From assembly GCA_963575745.1 (NCBI GenBank), contig CAUYUJ010014770.1:1-64000 (forward strand): 64,000 nt of DNA, given 5' to 3'. The translations under genes and the position numbers were made by a program. How positions within the stretch are numbered: the first letter of the stretch is position 1; every line of letters begins with the position of its first letter. Below, piece after piece: positions 53,624 through 62,690 of this stretch. Under the pieces are notes generated by a model that worked only from the letters and a program-made list of their open reading frames with translations, had not been told where the DNA came from and ran no database searches. Origin of the DNA: Prorocentrum cordatum (Eukaryota > Sar > Dinophyceae > Prorocentrales > Prorocentraceae).

Positions 53624-54546
53624 TCATACGTTCGAGGAGAGCATCAAATTGTGCTTGGTCCCTCGGCATATGGTGGTTGAGAGGCTGCAGGAGCTGCTGT
53701 GCCCGCGACGCCCCCCCCCTCCCAGAGCTCTGGATAATACTGCTGCTAATATATGGTAGTTGGGGATGTTGAAGCCGGCGGCTTCTGCTTCGTAGCGGGC
53801 TATCTCATCTCGAACCGTGCTAACGACTGGTCGAGTATGTCTCCCGCGTGGGCACGAAAGTGTATTAGAGCCGTGCCAGAAGTGAGTTGGCGTTCCTCTT
53901 CTAGGTTCTCGAACTTCGTCCTTAAGAGGAACGTAATGTAGGTGACGCCGTCGGTGTGGCGACCACCTATATTGACACCAAAATTGATGACTGCTGGGGG
54001 AACTCTCATGGCTATGGTCCGTGCGAGCCCTCCAAGACCGCGCTGGAGTGCGGCGGCCTGTTGGGAGGGCGTCATGTTGCCTGTGGTCACGTTGATCCAG
54101 GCGTGTACCTCGCGGACAAACTCGCGAAGTGGTACTTGACCGGCAGGATCCCAATGGGGGCCGTTCGTCCTAGTGTCGTCTTCGCCCCGCATATGTCCCA
54201 CCGCACATCCAAGAGCAACCCATATGAGCCTAAAAATAGTAGCCCCATTCCAACGGCCTCGTAGGTCGTAGTCGGGTGTAGTCGGTGGAGACCCGTGTTT
54301 TGTCGTCGTAAGTCTTCGAAGGGTCGGAGGCGGCAGTATATCGTATCGCATGTTTCCATGCATTATATATTCGAAGAAATTTCTAATTGGAGTAGGTGGG
54401 TGGATTTCAGGAGTGTAATAGCGCAGGGATGTACAATATGAATCAGAAACCTCCGCTGGGGCAGAGGTGTCGCTGCAAATTTCTTTGCGGTACTGCGTAT
54501 CTATGTACACTCCTCCGCGCAATGCCACTGCACCCTGATGTTCCAC
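53624..54546 (-). pseudogene. Copia C Gag capsid-like region
   Basis: MEHQGAVALRGGVYIDTQYR then IRNFFEYIMHGNMRYDILPP, VPLREFVREVHAWINVTTGN, AALQRGLGGLARTIAMRVPP, FGVNIGGRHTDGVTYITFLL and KFENLEEERQLTSGTALIHF then RAHAGDILDQSLARFEMR. After a shift near 53800 it continues DEIARYEAEAAGFNIPNYHI and LLQPLNHHMPRDQAQFDALL. The helical repeats and the EE-R...F-x-R-A-H-x-G motif are typical of dinoflagellate copia Gag as I know it. A run of C at 53710 marks one frameshift. This is the first ORF after the LTR. Confidence 0.65.
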
Positions 54547-54613
54547 CGTAACTGTAGTCCACCAAATAGTGCCGTGGATGGTGAGGAGTAGAGCTAGAGC
54601 TGACCACCATAGG

Positions 54614-54628
54614 CCAGCGCCGATACCA
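54614..54628 (-). other. Primer-binding site of copia B+C
   Basis: On the coding strand the LTR is followed at once by TGGTATCGGCGCTGG. The initiator tRNA-Met site used by many copia elements begins TGGTATCAGAGC, so 10 of the first 12 bases agree. Confidence 0.65.
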
Positions 54629-54890
54629 AGTTTGAAAAGGGCTGGGAGGCCCCGCTAACAGCTTCGTCTCAGGCGAAGCCAAGCTCCAGCTCGGCTGTAT
54701 CGTAGTAGCGATAGTCCCAATGCAAGATGGGATGTCATGTCAAGTAAAAGGGGATGCCCTTTAGTATCAATGGCGATAATGTGCCTCGCGGTGAGGCACA
54801 GTCAAATCTAGGCGGCCGGCCGCTTGAGCCAAGACGGCCGCGGGCGCACGCTCGTTTCGGCTCCTTACGTCCCCCAGTTCGCTTTAGAGT
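54629..54890 (-). repeat. 5' LTR of copia B+C
   Basis: 262 bp, direct repeat of 29263-29529 and homologous to 11743-12014. It contains the palindrome GGCGGCCGGCCGC (54811-54823) next to the spliced-leader-like sequence. Transcription of the element on the minus strand should start within it. Confidence 0.88.
54823..54843 (-). promoter_or_regulatory. Spliced-leader-like sequence in the LTR
   Basis: Coding-strand CCGCGGCCGTCTTGGCTCAAG agrees with the dinoflagellate spliced leader CCGTAGCCATTTTGGCTCAAG at 17 of 21 positions. All four differences are transitions, and the last 10 bases are identical. It lies about 47 bp from the LTR start. The left LTR copy (29462-29482) has one more change. Confidence 0.4.
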
Positions 54891-56290
54891 GCCTGCTCTG
54901 GCTCGAAGCGGCCATGCACCCGATGTACAGCGAGGATAGGGGAGCGGAGGGGAAGAGGGTGGGCGACAGAGACAATGAGAAGAAGAGCGAAATTACAGAG
55001 TGGGAAGGGGATTGGCCCCGAAGAAGACTCCGAGAAACCCCACAGAAGCCACGGAGAAACATCCAAGACGTGTCTAAGAAGCATCGCAACAAGCATGAAA
55101 CGTTACGGCCACGCTCGTATCGCAATGCCTCTCAAACAGCCCCACGTTTGTTCCAGCGAGCCTGCCCAGGAGAGATCGGTGCTGCGCTGGCACGGCGGCG
55201 GGGTTTGCCGCAAGGATTTTGGGGAGGTGATCGCGAAGCGTCTGGAAGCAACGACTGTGCCATCTGTTTGGTTCATCAACTATGCAGATACCTGGTGTCG
55301 CAATTATGCCTTTGCTCAAGATCCCAATCGTTAGCAATCCCTCGGGCCTGCGTACCGCACGGTGGCTGCGTGGGACCCACAGAATTATTCTGTTGCACCT
55401 GGAAGCAACGAGAATTCATTATGCTCTACCTTACTCAACGCTCATTTGCTCTGCTTTGCTCGACGTTCGCGTGAGGCTGACTCGGGAAACGTGGCCTGCA
55501 TCGCTTTGCTTCTATGTGTTATGAGTTGCTTTGGACTGCTATGGTCTGCCCTCTCCTGAGCCTCCGCCCACAGATGCTCTCCTGACTTCAAATGTTCGCT
55601 TCGAAACTTTAGGCTACTCCATTCGCTCAGGGAGACGACTCGGAGCACCACAGCTGCGCTTTCTTCTGCTCTGCTTAGCTCTACTCTGCTTCGCTGCAAA
55701 GCTCGCAACTTTGCTCTGACACGATCTGCTCTGCCCTGGTTCTACTGATGAAATCGGTAATCCGCCACTTCGCCGCGAAGCACTGAGTGGAGTGTCCTCA
55801 GCTCCATTCGGGTCCTCCGAGTTGAATGTAGCAAATCCGCCGACCCTGTTGGCGTGTGGAATGGGCTTTTCCGTTCGCCTCGTCGCCGTCGCCGTTGTCG
55901 TCGCTGCCACGGAGCTCAACATCACAGGATTCATCCTCGAGCCGTTGGGGGACTCGTCGCGTTATTGGGAAGGTCGGGGGGAGCGGGTCCGGATCAGAAT
56001 TCTCGCTGCATCGAACATTACACCGGAGAAGAGCCCAAATCAATGGTTGGTTTGACATGGGATCGATAAAGAAATCGATGAGGAGATCGAACACGGAACC
56101 CACCGAAATCGGCCCAGAACCAATTACCAAGAACCTGGGAACCCGGAACGGGGAACCCGGGAACCCAGCCGACCACCAAAATCGGCGGGGAACTTTCGCC
56201 AAATGTTTCAATTTCTGCTAGGACCCCTTCAGTGCAAGCACTGATTGGGGAATAAGCGAGTTGGAGACCATTTTTTATTTCTCGGGGATA
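54891..56290. other. No gene recognised
   Basis: A purine-rich start (54930-55060) is followed by mixed sequence. TGCTCTGCTTTGCTC-type degenerate 5-bp repeats occur around 55440-55740. GGGAACCCGGAACC units lie at 56120-56170. The ORFs are short or repeat-derived. Confidence 0.45.
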
Positions 56291-56429
56291 ACGCGTACTA
56301 CCAAGGAGGCAGGGGACGTGGGGGGGGGGTAACGGTAACTGGGGCCGCGGCGCGCACCCCCTGAGGCGCGCCGCCTACGTCGTCGTCGTCGTCGCCGCCC
56401 AAGCCCACAGCGCCTGCGCACACAGCGCG

Positions 56430-57965
56430 GGCTCTGTACAATGCCTTTGTGCACCAGGGCTTGTACAGAAATCGTTTGTGTGCACCACGGCGACTGTGTA
56501 CACCATAACAACCGCGTGCACCACGACGCCTTTGTACACCGCGCGATCTGTGCACACCACGGCGCCTGTGTACACCATAGCCGCTGTTTCAGCACCCCCT
56601 GTGCACCACAGCGGCTGGGCACACCGCAAAGTTCGTGTACGCCTGAAGGCAGTACCGACGGGGTCAAGCTCTGGAAAATCGTCGGGGGCCCGAACGTATC
56701 AAATTCAATATGTAACTCATGTGTGTCTGGCCCGAGGTACGTCCTTGTTTTTGGCCGACCATGCTCGTGTACACCACAGCGCCTGCCTAGCGTGCGCCAC
56801 GGCGCCTGTCTAGCGTGCGCCACGACGCCTTTGTACACCACAGCTGCTTGTGTACACCGCAGCGCCTGTCTAGACAACAGTGCCTGTGTACACCACAATG
56901 CCTGTGTACACGACAACACCCGTGTGCACCACAGCGCCTGTACACTGCGGTGCTTGTGCGCACCACCGGAGCCGCGTGCTCCACAGCGCATGACAAACAT
57001 TTGCGCCACAACGCTTCCGTGCACCTCCGACGTCCCGCCGGGGTCCAAGTCTGGAAAATCGGCGGTGGCCCGAAAATATCAAGATCAAAATGTAAGTGAT
57101 TTGTGATGATTGATTTTTCTGGCCCAGGGTGCGGTAACCCCCGTTTTTGGCCGACCATGCTCGTGTACACCACAACTCTTGTCTAGCGTGCGCCCCGACG
57201 CCTTTGCATACAACAGCTGCTTGTGTACACCGCGGCGCCTGTCTACACAGCAGTGCCTGTGTACACCACAACGCCTCTGTACACCACAACGTCCGTGTGC
57301 GCTGCACCGCCTGTGTACACCACACAAACACACACTGCCTGTGAACACGACGACGCCTAGTTGCACCACGGTTGCTGTTCCAGCATCATACTCGTGCACC
57401 GCAGCTCCGGTGCACCAAAATGCTTGTGTACACCACAAGATTGCATACACTTCCAGGGCCCCCAGCAGGACCGAACTCAAGAAAATCATGTGGAATCCGA
57501 ACGTATCAAATTCACTATGTAAGCTGTTTGTAATGTTTGTGATTATTGATTTTTCTTGCGCAGGGAACGGTCCCGTCTTTTGGGCCGACAGCGCCTGTGT
57601 ACACCATAGCGAATGTGTGCACAGCAGCGGATGCGTACACCGCAGCGCCTGCGTACACCACAAGGCGTGGTACACCGCAATGACCGTGCACCACAGTGCT
57701 CCTGTACACCACCATGCCTGGGATGTCTGCGTGCATGATAACGGATGTTACAGCAGCAGTTGTACACACCACAAAGCCTGTCTTTACCATATTGCCTGGG
57801 TGCATTGTACCGCGCGACCTACGTGCAATTATGCTTACGTGTACCACAAGGCCTGCATACACAATAGATCTTGCTGTAACAGCAGCAAATGCGCACACCC
57901 AATCGCCTCGCTGCCTGTGCACAACGCAATACCTGTGTACGCGCTGCTCACGTGCACGTCCAGGT
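56430..57965 (+). repeat. 18-bp satellite GTGTACACCACAGCGCCT with about 400-bp higher-order unit
   Basis: Long arrays of an 18-bp unit fill 56440-56640, 56755-57010, 57150-57350 and 57590-57960. They are separated by a conserved non-array spacer with CTGGAAAATC/CAAGAAAATC at 56671, 57051 and about 57477 (spacings about 380 and 426). Because the unit is six codons long, several frames stay open (Cys-Val-His-His-Ser-Ala repeats), but these are not credible proteins. Confidence 0.92.
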
Positions 57966-57969
57966 GCCT

Positions 57970-58068
57970 ATGGACGTCGTCGGTCGTCGTCGGTCGTCGG
58001 TGTCGTCGTCGTCGTTCGTCGTCGTCTATCGTCATCGATCGTCGTCTGTCGTCAGTCGTCAGTCGTCT
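57970..58068. repeat. Degenerate (GTC)n repeat
   Basis: GTCGTCGGTCGTCGTC-type sequence with point changes, at the right edge of the 18-bp satellite. Confidence 0.85.
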
Positions 58069-58430
58069 CCCCGTGCCACTCCAAGCCCCAACGCTTCGCC
58101 AACGTGCATCCAAACACCAGCATGCGGTGGCGAACACCACCGCGCCGTTGAACACAACGTTCATGCAAGCTCCCTGCGCCCCCCCCCCCCGGACCTGCAC
58201 AACAGTTAAATTATCCTGGGGCGGGGAGGGGGGGCGAGCCTGATAGCCCGGGTTATCGCAGGACCCCCCAAAAAATCTCCTGCGTGCACCAAAATGCACG
58301 CCCGCGTGCACAACAGACCCTAGGCTGCCCGGGATCGCGCGCTGGATTGGGGCCGGGGCGTTACCGCTACGGGGATGCGTTATCCCTTGGGTGGATGAAA
58401 AATTGTCTCTTGAAAGGAAGACCCTTCCCT
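58069..58430. other. No gene recognised
   Basis: C-rich run at 58180-58190 and A-rich GGACCCCCCAAAAAA near 58262. No coding signal. Confidence 0.4.
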
Positions 58431-58439
58431 TGGGTCCCT

Positions 58440-58580
58440 TCCCCGCCAGGGGGGGGAGGGGGGTCCCGGGGGGGGTTCTGGGGGGTGTCCAGGGTCAGAG
58501 TACTGCCCTCCCCCGGGATCCCGGCGGGTCCTGGAGGGATCCCGAGTGGGTCGCCAGCGGGGGTCCTGGGGGAGGTCCCG
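58440..58580 (+). repeat. G-rich tract with G-quadruplex potential
   Basis: Multiple runs of 4-8 G in 60 bp (GGGGGGGAGGGGGG, CCCGGGGGGGG, GGGGGG), then GGGATCCCGG and GGGATCCC units. Confidence 0.7.
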
Positions 58581-59384
58581 CCTCCAGGATCGGCGGCACT
58601 GGCCGTAAGGCCTTCGCAATACTTGATAAAGGGCCCCCGACCCCAGACTTCCAGCCTGGTCCGCACGCTCTGAAGCGTTCTCTCCTCACGACAAGCAACG
58701 GGAAGCGGGGACCAACGGCCATCACAGTCGCTGCTAAGAGCTCAAGAGCACACCTGGATGTGCCCTCGAGCGCAGTGGTTTCAGTGGCTGTAGGGGCAGC
58801 AGTTGCAATTGCAGCAGCTGCAGCAGCGTCCGTGTTTCATGGCCTATCGCTCTGCACTTGCAGTGGTTGCAGACGCTGCAGGTGCTTCGAGCACGCCGCA
58901 AGGCACGGCCGCGTGCCTGCCAGACTTCGCAGCCTTGGCCCAGGCCGCTGGGATCCGAGAGCTGGGAACGAATGGAGGAAAAGGGACACGAAAGCCACCG
59001 GTGATGACTGTACCAAGGCGCTACATGCACGGCAAGACTATTGCCCGCGGCAATGTTTAGGACAATGAAAGGCGATTTGCCTCATTCTACGTAAAATGCC
59101 GAACGACATCGGACCCGTCAACTAGTAAACATTGGTGGCCACAGTAAGAGCACGCAAGACAGCTGCGACAGAGCAACGTAATGAGCAGGGTCGCCCAGCA
59201 CTGGAGGTCAAAAGGGACACATCTCACTGATTCGAATATAGTATGCTCAGGTGGCCAGCATGTCTCCTGCACTGAGCTTGAGAAACACCACTGGCAACCG
59301 GGCGATATTTATATGTAATGCAGAAGGCAGACGTTCACGGAGAGCGGCGATGGAGCTACAACCGCTTCAACGCTATGAATTGTG

Positions 59385-59416
<32 letters not shown>

Positions 59417-60999
59417 CCCCCCTTCGGACATCCATGCACAGGGCAGAAGAGCTACGTTAGACTTAAAACCACCCCGCGGAATCCGAGAGCTGGACGCGAG
59501 AGGAGGAAGAGAGACATGATAATGAGTAGGGAGGGAGTTGTTTGGAAGGCGAAAAGGGTACAGATCACTGATTACAGTTTGTGTTCGGGTGGACAAAACT
59601 GAAACACAGAGAAGAAGGTAGGGCGTTGGAATATTCAAGCGAGATAGATCCTGAGTCTGGCGGCTCCCACAGGGCAGCGGCGGAGATGCCACACACAGCC
59701 TGCTTCAGAAGCGCGACTATTGACCACTGGATATCCTAATAAAGAAAGCGAGTGCTCCCAGAGAACGGAGATGGAGTTCATTCCACACAGGCCACTACGG
59801 AGGAAACACTGCTATGCATGAAGGAGCGATTGCGAGAGAGACAGAGAAACTTCCCATGCGGACACTAATGCACAGGGGAGACGAGGTACTTGAAACCATC
59901 GCGCCACCCCCCATTGAATGCAGGTGCGTAGCATAGGCAAGAGGCGAGGGGGTGAACCAGCGCGGGATGGCGCGATGCGATCCATCGAATGTGCAGCTAG
60001 AGGCAACGACTCCATTCAGGCCCTGCCACTTAACAGAAGACTCAAGATGGGGAATTATACGGAGAGATCTGTTTTGGATTGAGTCCACGACGCCACTCGA
60101 TGCTTGCTTCCCTGTCCTGAGCCAGCAGAAGAGGAATAAGAGGTCAATGCGCATGTCCGAAACAGAACTGAAACTGGCTACTGCGATAAGCTTGCTGAGA
60201 CGACTTCTGCAGCAACTGATCAATTCAACGGTGATGGCGACCAGTCTAACATCATGCAGGCCAGAAAAGGGTGGCATCGAGCCACGTGATAATCAACTCC
60301 TCGCCCATTCCCCCACCCCTTATCTCGCATAGGCTGCAAGCGTGCGCGCCGGCAGCGCAGAAACCACGATCCCGCGAGGAGAAATAGTTGCTTTCTGGCC
60401 AGGCGCTGGGACCCTGTTAGGTCCGAGTGTCCACGCTGCACGATTGATCGCAAACTAACACACAAGTGGGCGGTCGCTGTCCCAAGTCTTCGTGTCCACG
60501 CCGTTGTGGTGCTTGGTAGCGCGGGTCACCTAGCGAAGGCCCACGCGACACGCTACACGACCTTAGCAGTAAAGGTGTGCCTGCGAATCTCTTCACGAAT
60601 TGATCACGATCCCGCGTTCGACGCTCATCCTAGTAAGTATGGGGCCAAGTCACAAACATGCGCCACATGAGCGCTAGGGAGCCCGACCGACTCTGGGCTG
60701 CTCTATAGGCGATGTAAACCAGAACATCTCCTCAACGCGTGGCCCCTGCGCCCCTCAACCACCAGAGGAAGAGGAGGGGGCAGGAGAAAGGACGGAGGAG
60801 GCAGCGCGACTGAGCAATCGCTCGTTCTATGCTGGCCCAGCGCGTGACGGCGCGGCTGGGCAGAAAAGCGTACCCAGGTAGTTATCATTTCGCGCGATGG
60901 CTGTGGCACACGTCGGCTTGAAACACTGAGCAGAGCGCCCAGGCTCAACTGGACCAATGTCCAGGACCGGCCTCGGCCTCGGGGGGCCTGCCGTGAGAT
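58581..60999. other. No gene recognised; short (GA)n at 59391-59416
   Basis: The 58391-59068 frame has an Ala/Val-rich patch (VVSVAVGAAVAIAAAAAASV) and a Cys-rich patch, but nothing that I recognise. A GA microsatellite lies at 59391-59416. The remainder is ordinary-complexity DNA with short ORFs only. Confidence 0.4.
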
Positions 61000-61016
61000 A
61001 AACCCACGCGCCCACG

Positions 61017-61865
61017 TCAGTCGACGTAGTACTTTGGGGCCGCCTTCTCAAGCATTGCCGCCATTTCCTCGGAGCTGATGTGGGTGGGCACGCACCCCGT
61101 GTTCGGCACGATCATGACTGGCCCGCAGGCAGCGTACGGTGTGTGCGGCGGCGTCGAGGCGGCCGCGGAGTCCACCCTCGGCGACTTGATCACCTGCTGC
61201 GCCAGCTCGCCGCTGGAACTGTGGCAAAACGGCAAGCTTGTGAGAGGCATTGCTGTCGGCGCCGGCCATGCCGACGCCGACGCGAGCGCGGGCGTCTCAT
61301 TCTTGACAGCGAGCGCTGATTGTAGCCCACTGGCTTGATCGTCAACCCCGCGCTTGCGCTGCTTTGCCATGGCGGCGAAGTGCTTCATCTCCTTGAATTT
61401 CTCCGGCCCGTGGAAATAGTGGCAGCAGTCACAGCTGGCTCCGCGCGGGCACGGAGTGCCACTTCCATTGGTGCGACAGGGCATGCACTGGCCTCTGTGG
61501 TGGTTCTTGGACCCGCGAGAGAACACGTCCACCAAGCCCACGGCCAGATCTGCGGTATCAGCGGCGGCGGATGGGTTGGGCGGGGATTGAACAGAGCATT
61601 CGGATGCCTGTCCTGCCAATGCGGGGATCCTGGTGTGCCCGTGACCGCGCCTCGGCGTGAGCCCCTGGGGCGGCGGTGGCCGCGCGACCTTGCCGCTGCC
61701 GTCCATTTCCGGTGCGTGGACCTCGCGGGGAGCGGCGGCGGGGCCACCAGAGCAGCTCTTGCTCTTTCGGGCGGCGGGGCCCTCGGACAGGAGAACGGCT
61801 TGAGCCTCGGCTCTGATCCGCCTCTTGGGCCGTTTGGAGGCGCTCGGGCCAGCCCAAGAGGCCAA
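61017..61865 (-). CDS. CCCH-like zinc-finger protein exon, probable host gene
   Basis: The minus-strand frame opens after a TGA at 61866 and ends at a TGA (61017-61019) after PKYYVD. Its core is SRGSKNHHRGQCMPCRTNG, then SGTPCPRGASCDCCHYFHG and PEKFKEMKHFAAMAKQRKR. This is the G-x-C-x-P-C...G-x-x-C-x-x-C-H Cys/His module found in many dinoflagellate proteins, followed by a basic stretch. The C-terminal part ends with CVPTHISSEEMAAMLEKAAP. There is no ATG near the open end (the first in frame is at MDGSGK, about residue 54). The exon either starts at a splice acceptor or uses that Met. RNA binding is inferred from CCCH relatives. No frameshift is seen. Confidence 0.6.
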   Translation of the reverse strand: MASWAGPSASKRPKRRIRAEAQAVLLSEGPAARKSKSCSGGPAAAPREVHAPEMDGSGKVARPPPPQGLTPRRGHGHTRIPALAGQASECSVQSPPNPSAAADTADLAVGLVDVFSRGSKNHHRGQCMPCRTNGSGTPCPRGASCDCCHYFHGPEKFKEMKHFAAMAKQRKRGVDDQASGLQSALAVKNETPALASASAWPAPTAMPLTSLPFCHSSSGELAQQVIKSPRVDSAAASTPPHTPYAACGPVMIVPNTGCVPTHISSEEMAAMLEKAAPKYYVD

Positions 61866-62140
61866 TCACCAGTATGAAAAAGCATCGGTGTATCACCATT
61901 CAAGAATGATCTGCGTTTCGGTCAGAGCGTCCAAGACGCCCCCAAAGGCCCCCAAGATCGCTCCAAGAGGACCTTCGGGCCTGCCAGAAGGCCCAAGAGG
62001 GCCCCAGGAGATCCCACAGAGCACGCCACCGCCAAGCCGCTGGAAGACACCCATCCAAGAAGGCTCCGAACTTCCCAAGATGCTCTCAAGAGGACCCGAA
62101 GAGGCGCTCTAGAGACCCCCAAGAGGCCTCCAGGAGGTCC
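61866..62140 (-). repeat. CTTGGGGCC-type minisatellite, third cluster (inverted)
   Basis: GGCCCAAGAGG, CCCCAAGAGGCC and AGGAGATCCC units, the reverse complement of the family at 27.3 and 28.0 kb. It touches the 5' end of the zinc-finger exon. Confidence 0.75.
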
Positions 62141-62304
62141 TAAGTTATCTTCAATAAGATTATCCCAGTGCGGCCCTACCTGGGAGTTGGAGCCTCTAGG
62201 AAAGCAACATTACTAGGAGCGGTAAACGCCGTCCTCCTCCTTATCCTCATCGTCGTAGTTGTAACAGTAGCGGTAGTAGTAGCATGGAACATACGTGCGC
62301 ACAC

Positions 62305-62305
<1 letters not shown>

Positions 62306-62337
<32 letters not shown>

Positions 62338-62352
62338 GTACATATATATAGC
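62306..62352. repeat. (TA)n microsatellite
   Basis: About 12 TA units plus TATGTATATATAG-type sequence, then AGCAGCAGCAGCAG. Confidence 0.93.
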
Positions 62353-62365
62353 AGCAGCAGCAGTA

Positions 62366-62512
62366 GTGGATGCTGTGCTGCGCTATGCTATGGTTTGCTA
62401 TGCTATGCTCTGCTATCTATGCTATGCTATGCTGCGCAATGCTATGCTGGGCTAGGCTAGGCTATGCTATGCTATGCTGCGCTATGCTATGCTGCGCTAT
62501 GCTATGCTTTTG
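62366..62512 (+). repeat. (GCTAT)n pentanucleotide-type repeat
   Basis: GCTATGCTATGCTGCGCTAT-type repeats with substitutions, about 28 units. Confidence 0.9.
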
Positions 62513-62690
62513 CGTTGCCTTCGCTTTTGCCTTCACTTTTGCCTTTGCTTTTGCTTTTGCTTGGCACCCAGGGAGCGCAACTGGGGGAACCGCGCGTTTG
62601 CTTTTACCTTTGCTGTTGCTTTTGCTTGGCTCCCAGGGGACTGGGGGAACCGCCCGGGGCGCTTTCCACTGCCCGGCCCCTTTAAGCTAG
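62513..62690 (+). repeat. CTTTTGC repeats and a duplicated 70-bp segment
   Basis: CTTTTGCCTTTGC units (62517-62560), then CAGGGA-CTGGGGGAACCGC at about 62568 and 62632 with TTTGC repeats between. Confidence 0.8.

Larger units (their letters stand above)
29263..54890 (-). mobile_element. Giant copia-like retrotransposon B+C, interrupted by a DIRS element
   Basis: Two homologous LTRs (29263-29529 and 54629-54890) in direct orientation bound the interval. An initiator-tRNA-like primer site lies inside the right LTR, and a near-identical 5-bp duplication lies outside both. In between, on the minus strand, are Gag, zinc knuckle, TEHQ block, Tpt1/KptA-like domain, RING finger and protease (54.6-46.47 kb), then a nested DIRS-order element (36.65-46.47 kb), then linker, methyltransferase-like domain, zinc-ribbon-like segment, integrase and RT/RNase H (36.65-29.68 kb). 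Without the insertion the element is about 15.8 kb, far longer than a typical 5-kb copia. Element A has the same order up to the linker, which supports joining B and C. Confidence 0.85.

Noticed and set aside
3760-54890. Ala-Gly-X-Pro-Ala palindromes as transcription terminators or CRISPR repeats
   Set aside because: They lie inside reading frames, always in one phase, with no U-tract or regular spacing.
54824-55474. 216-codon plus-strand ORF
   Set aside because: It starts in the antisense of the copia LTR and has no domain. It is probably chance.
56441-58243. Cys-Val-His-His repeat proteins
   Set aside because: They are translations of an 18-bp satellite; frames on both strands are open.
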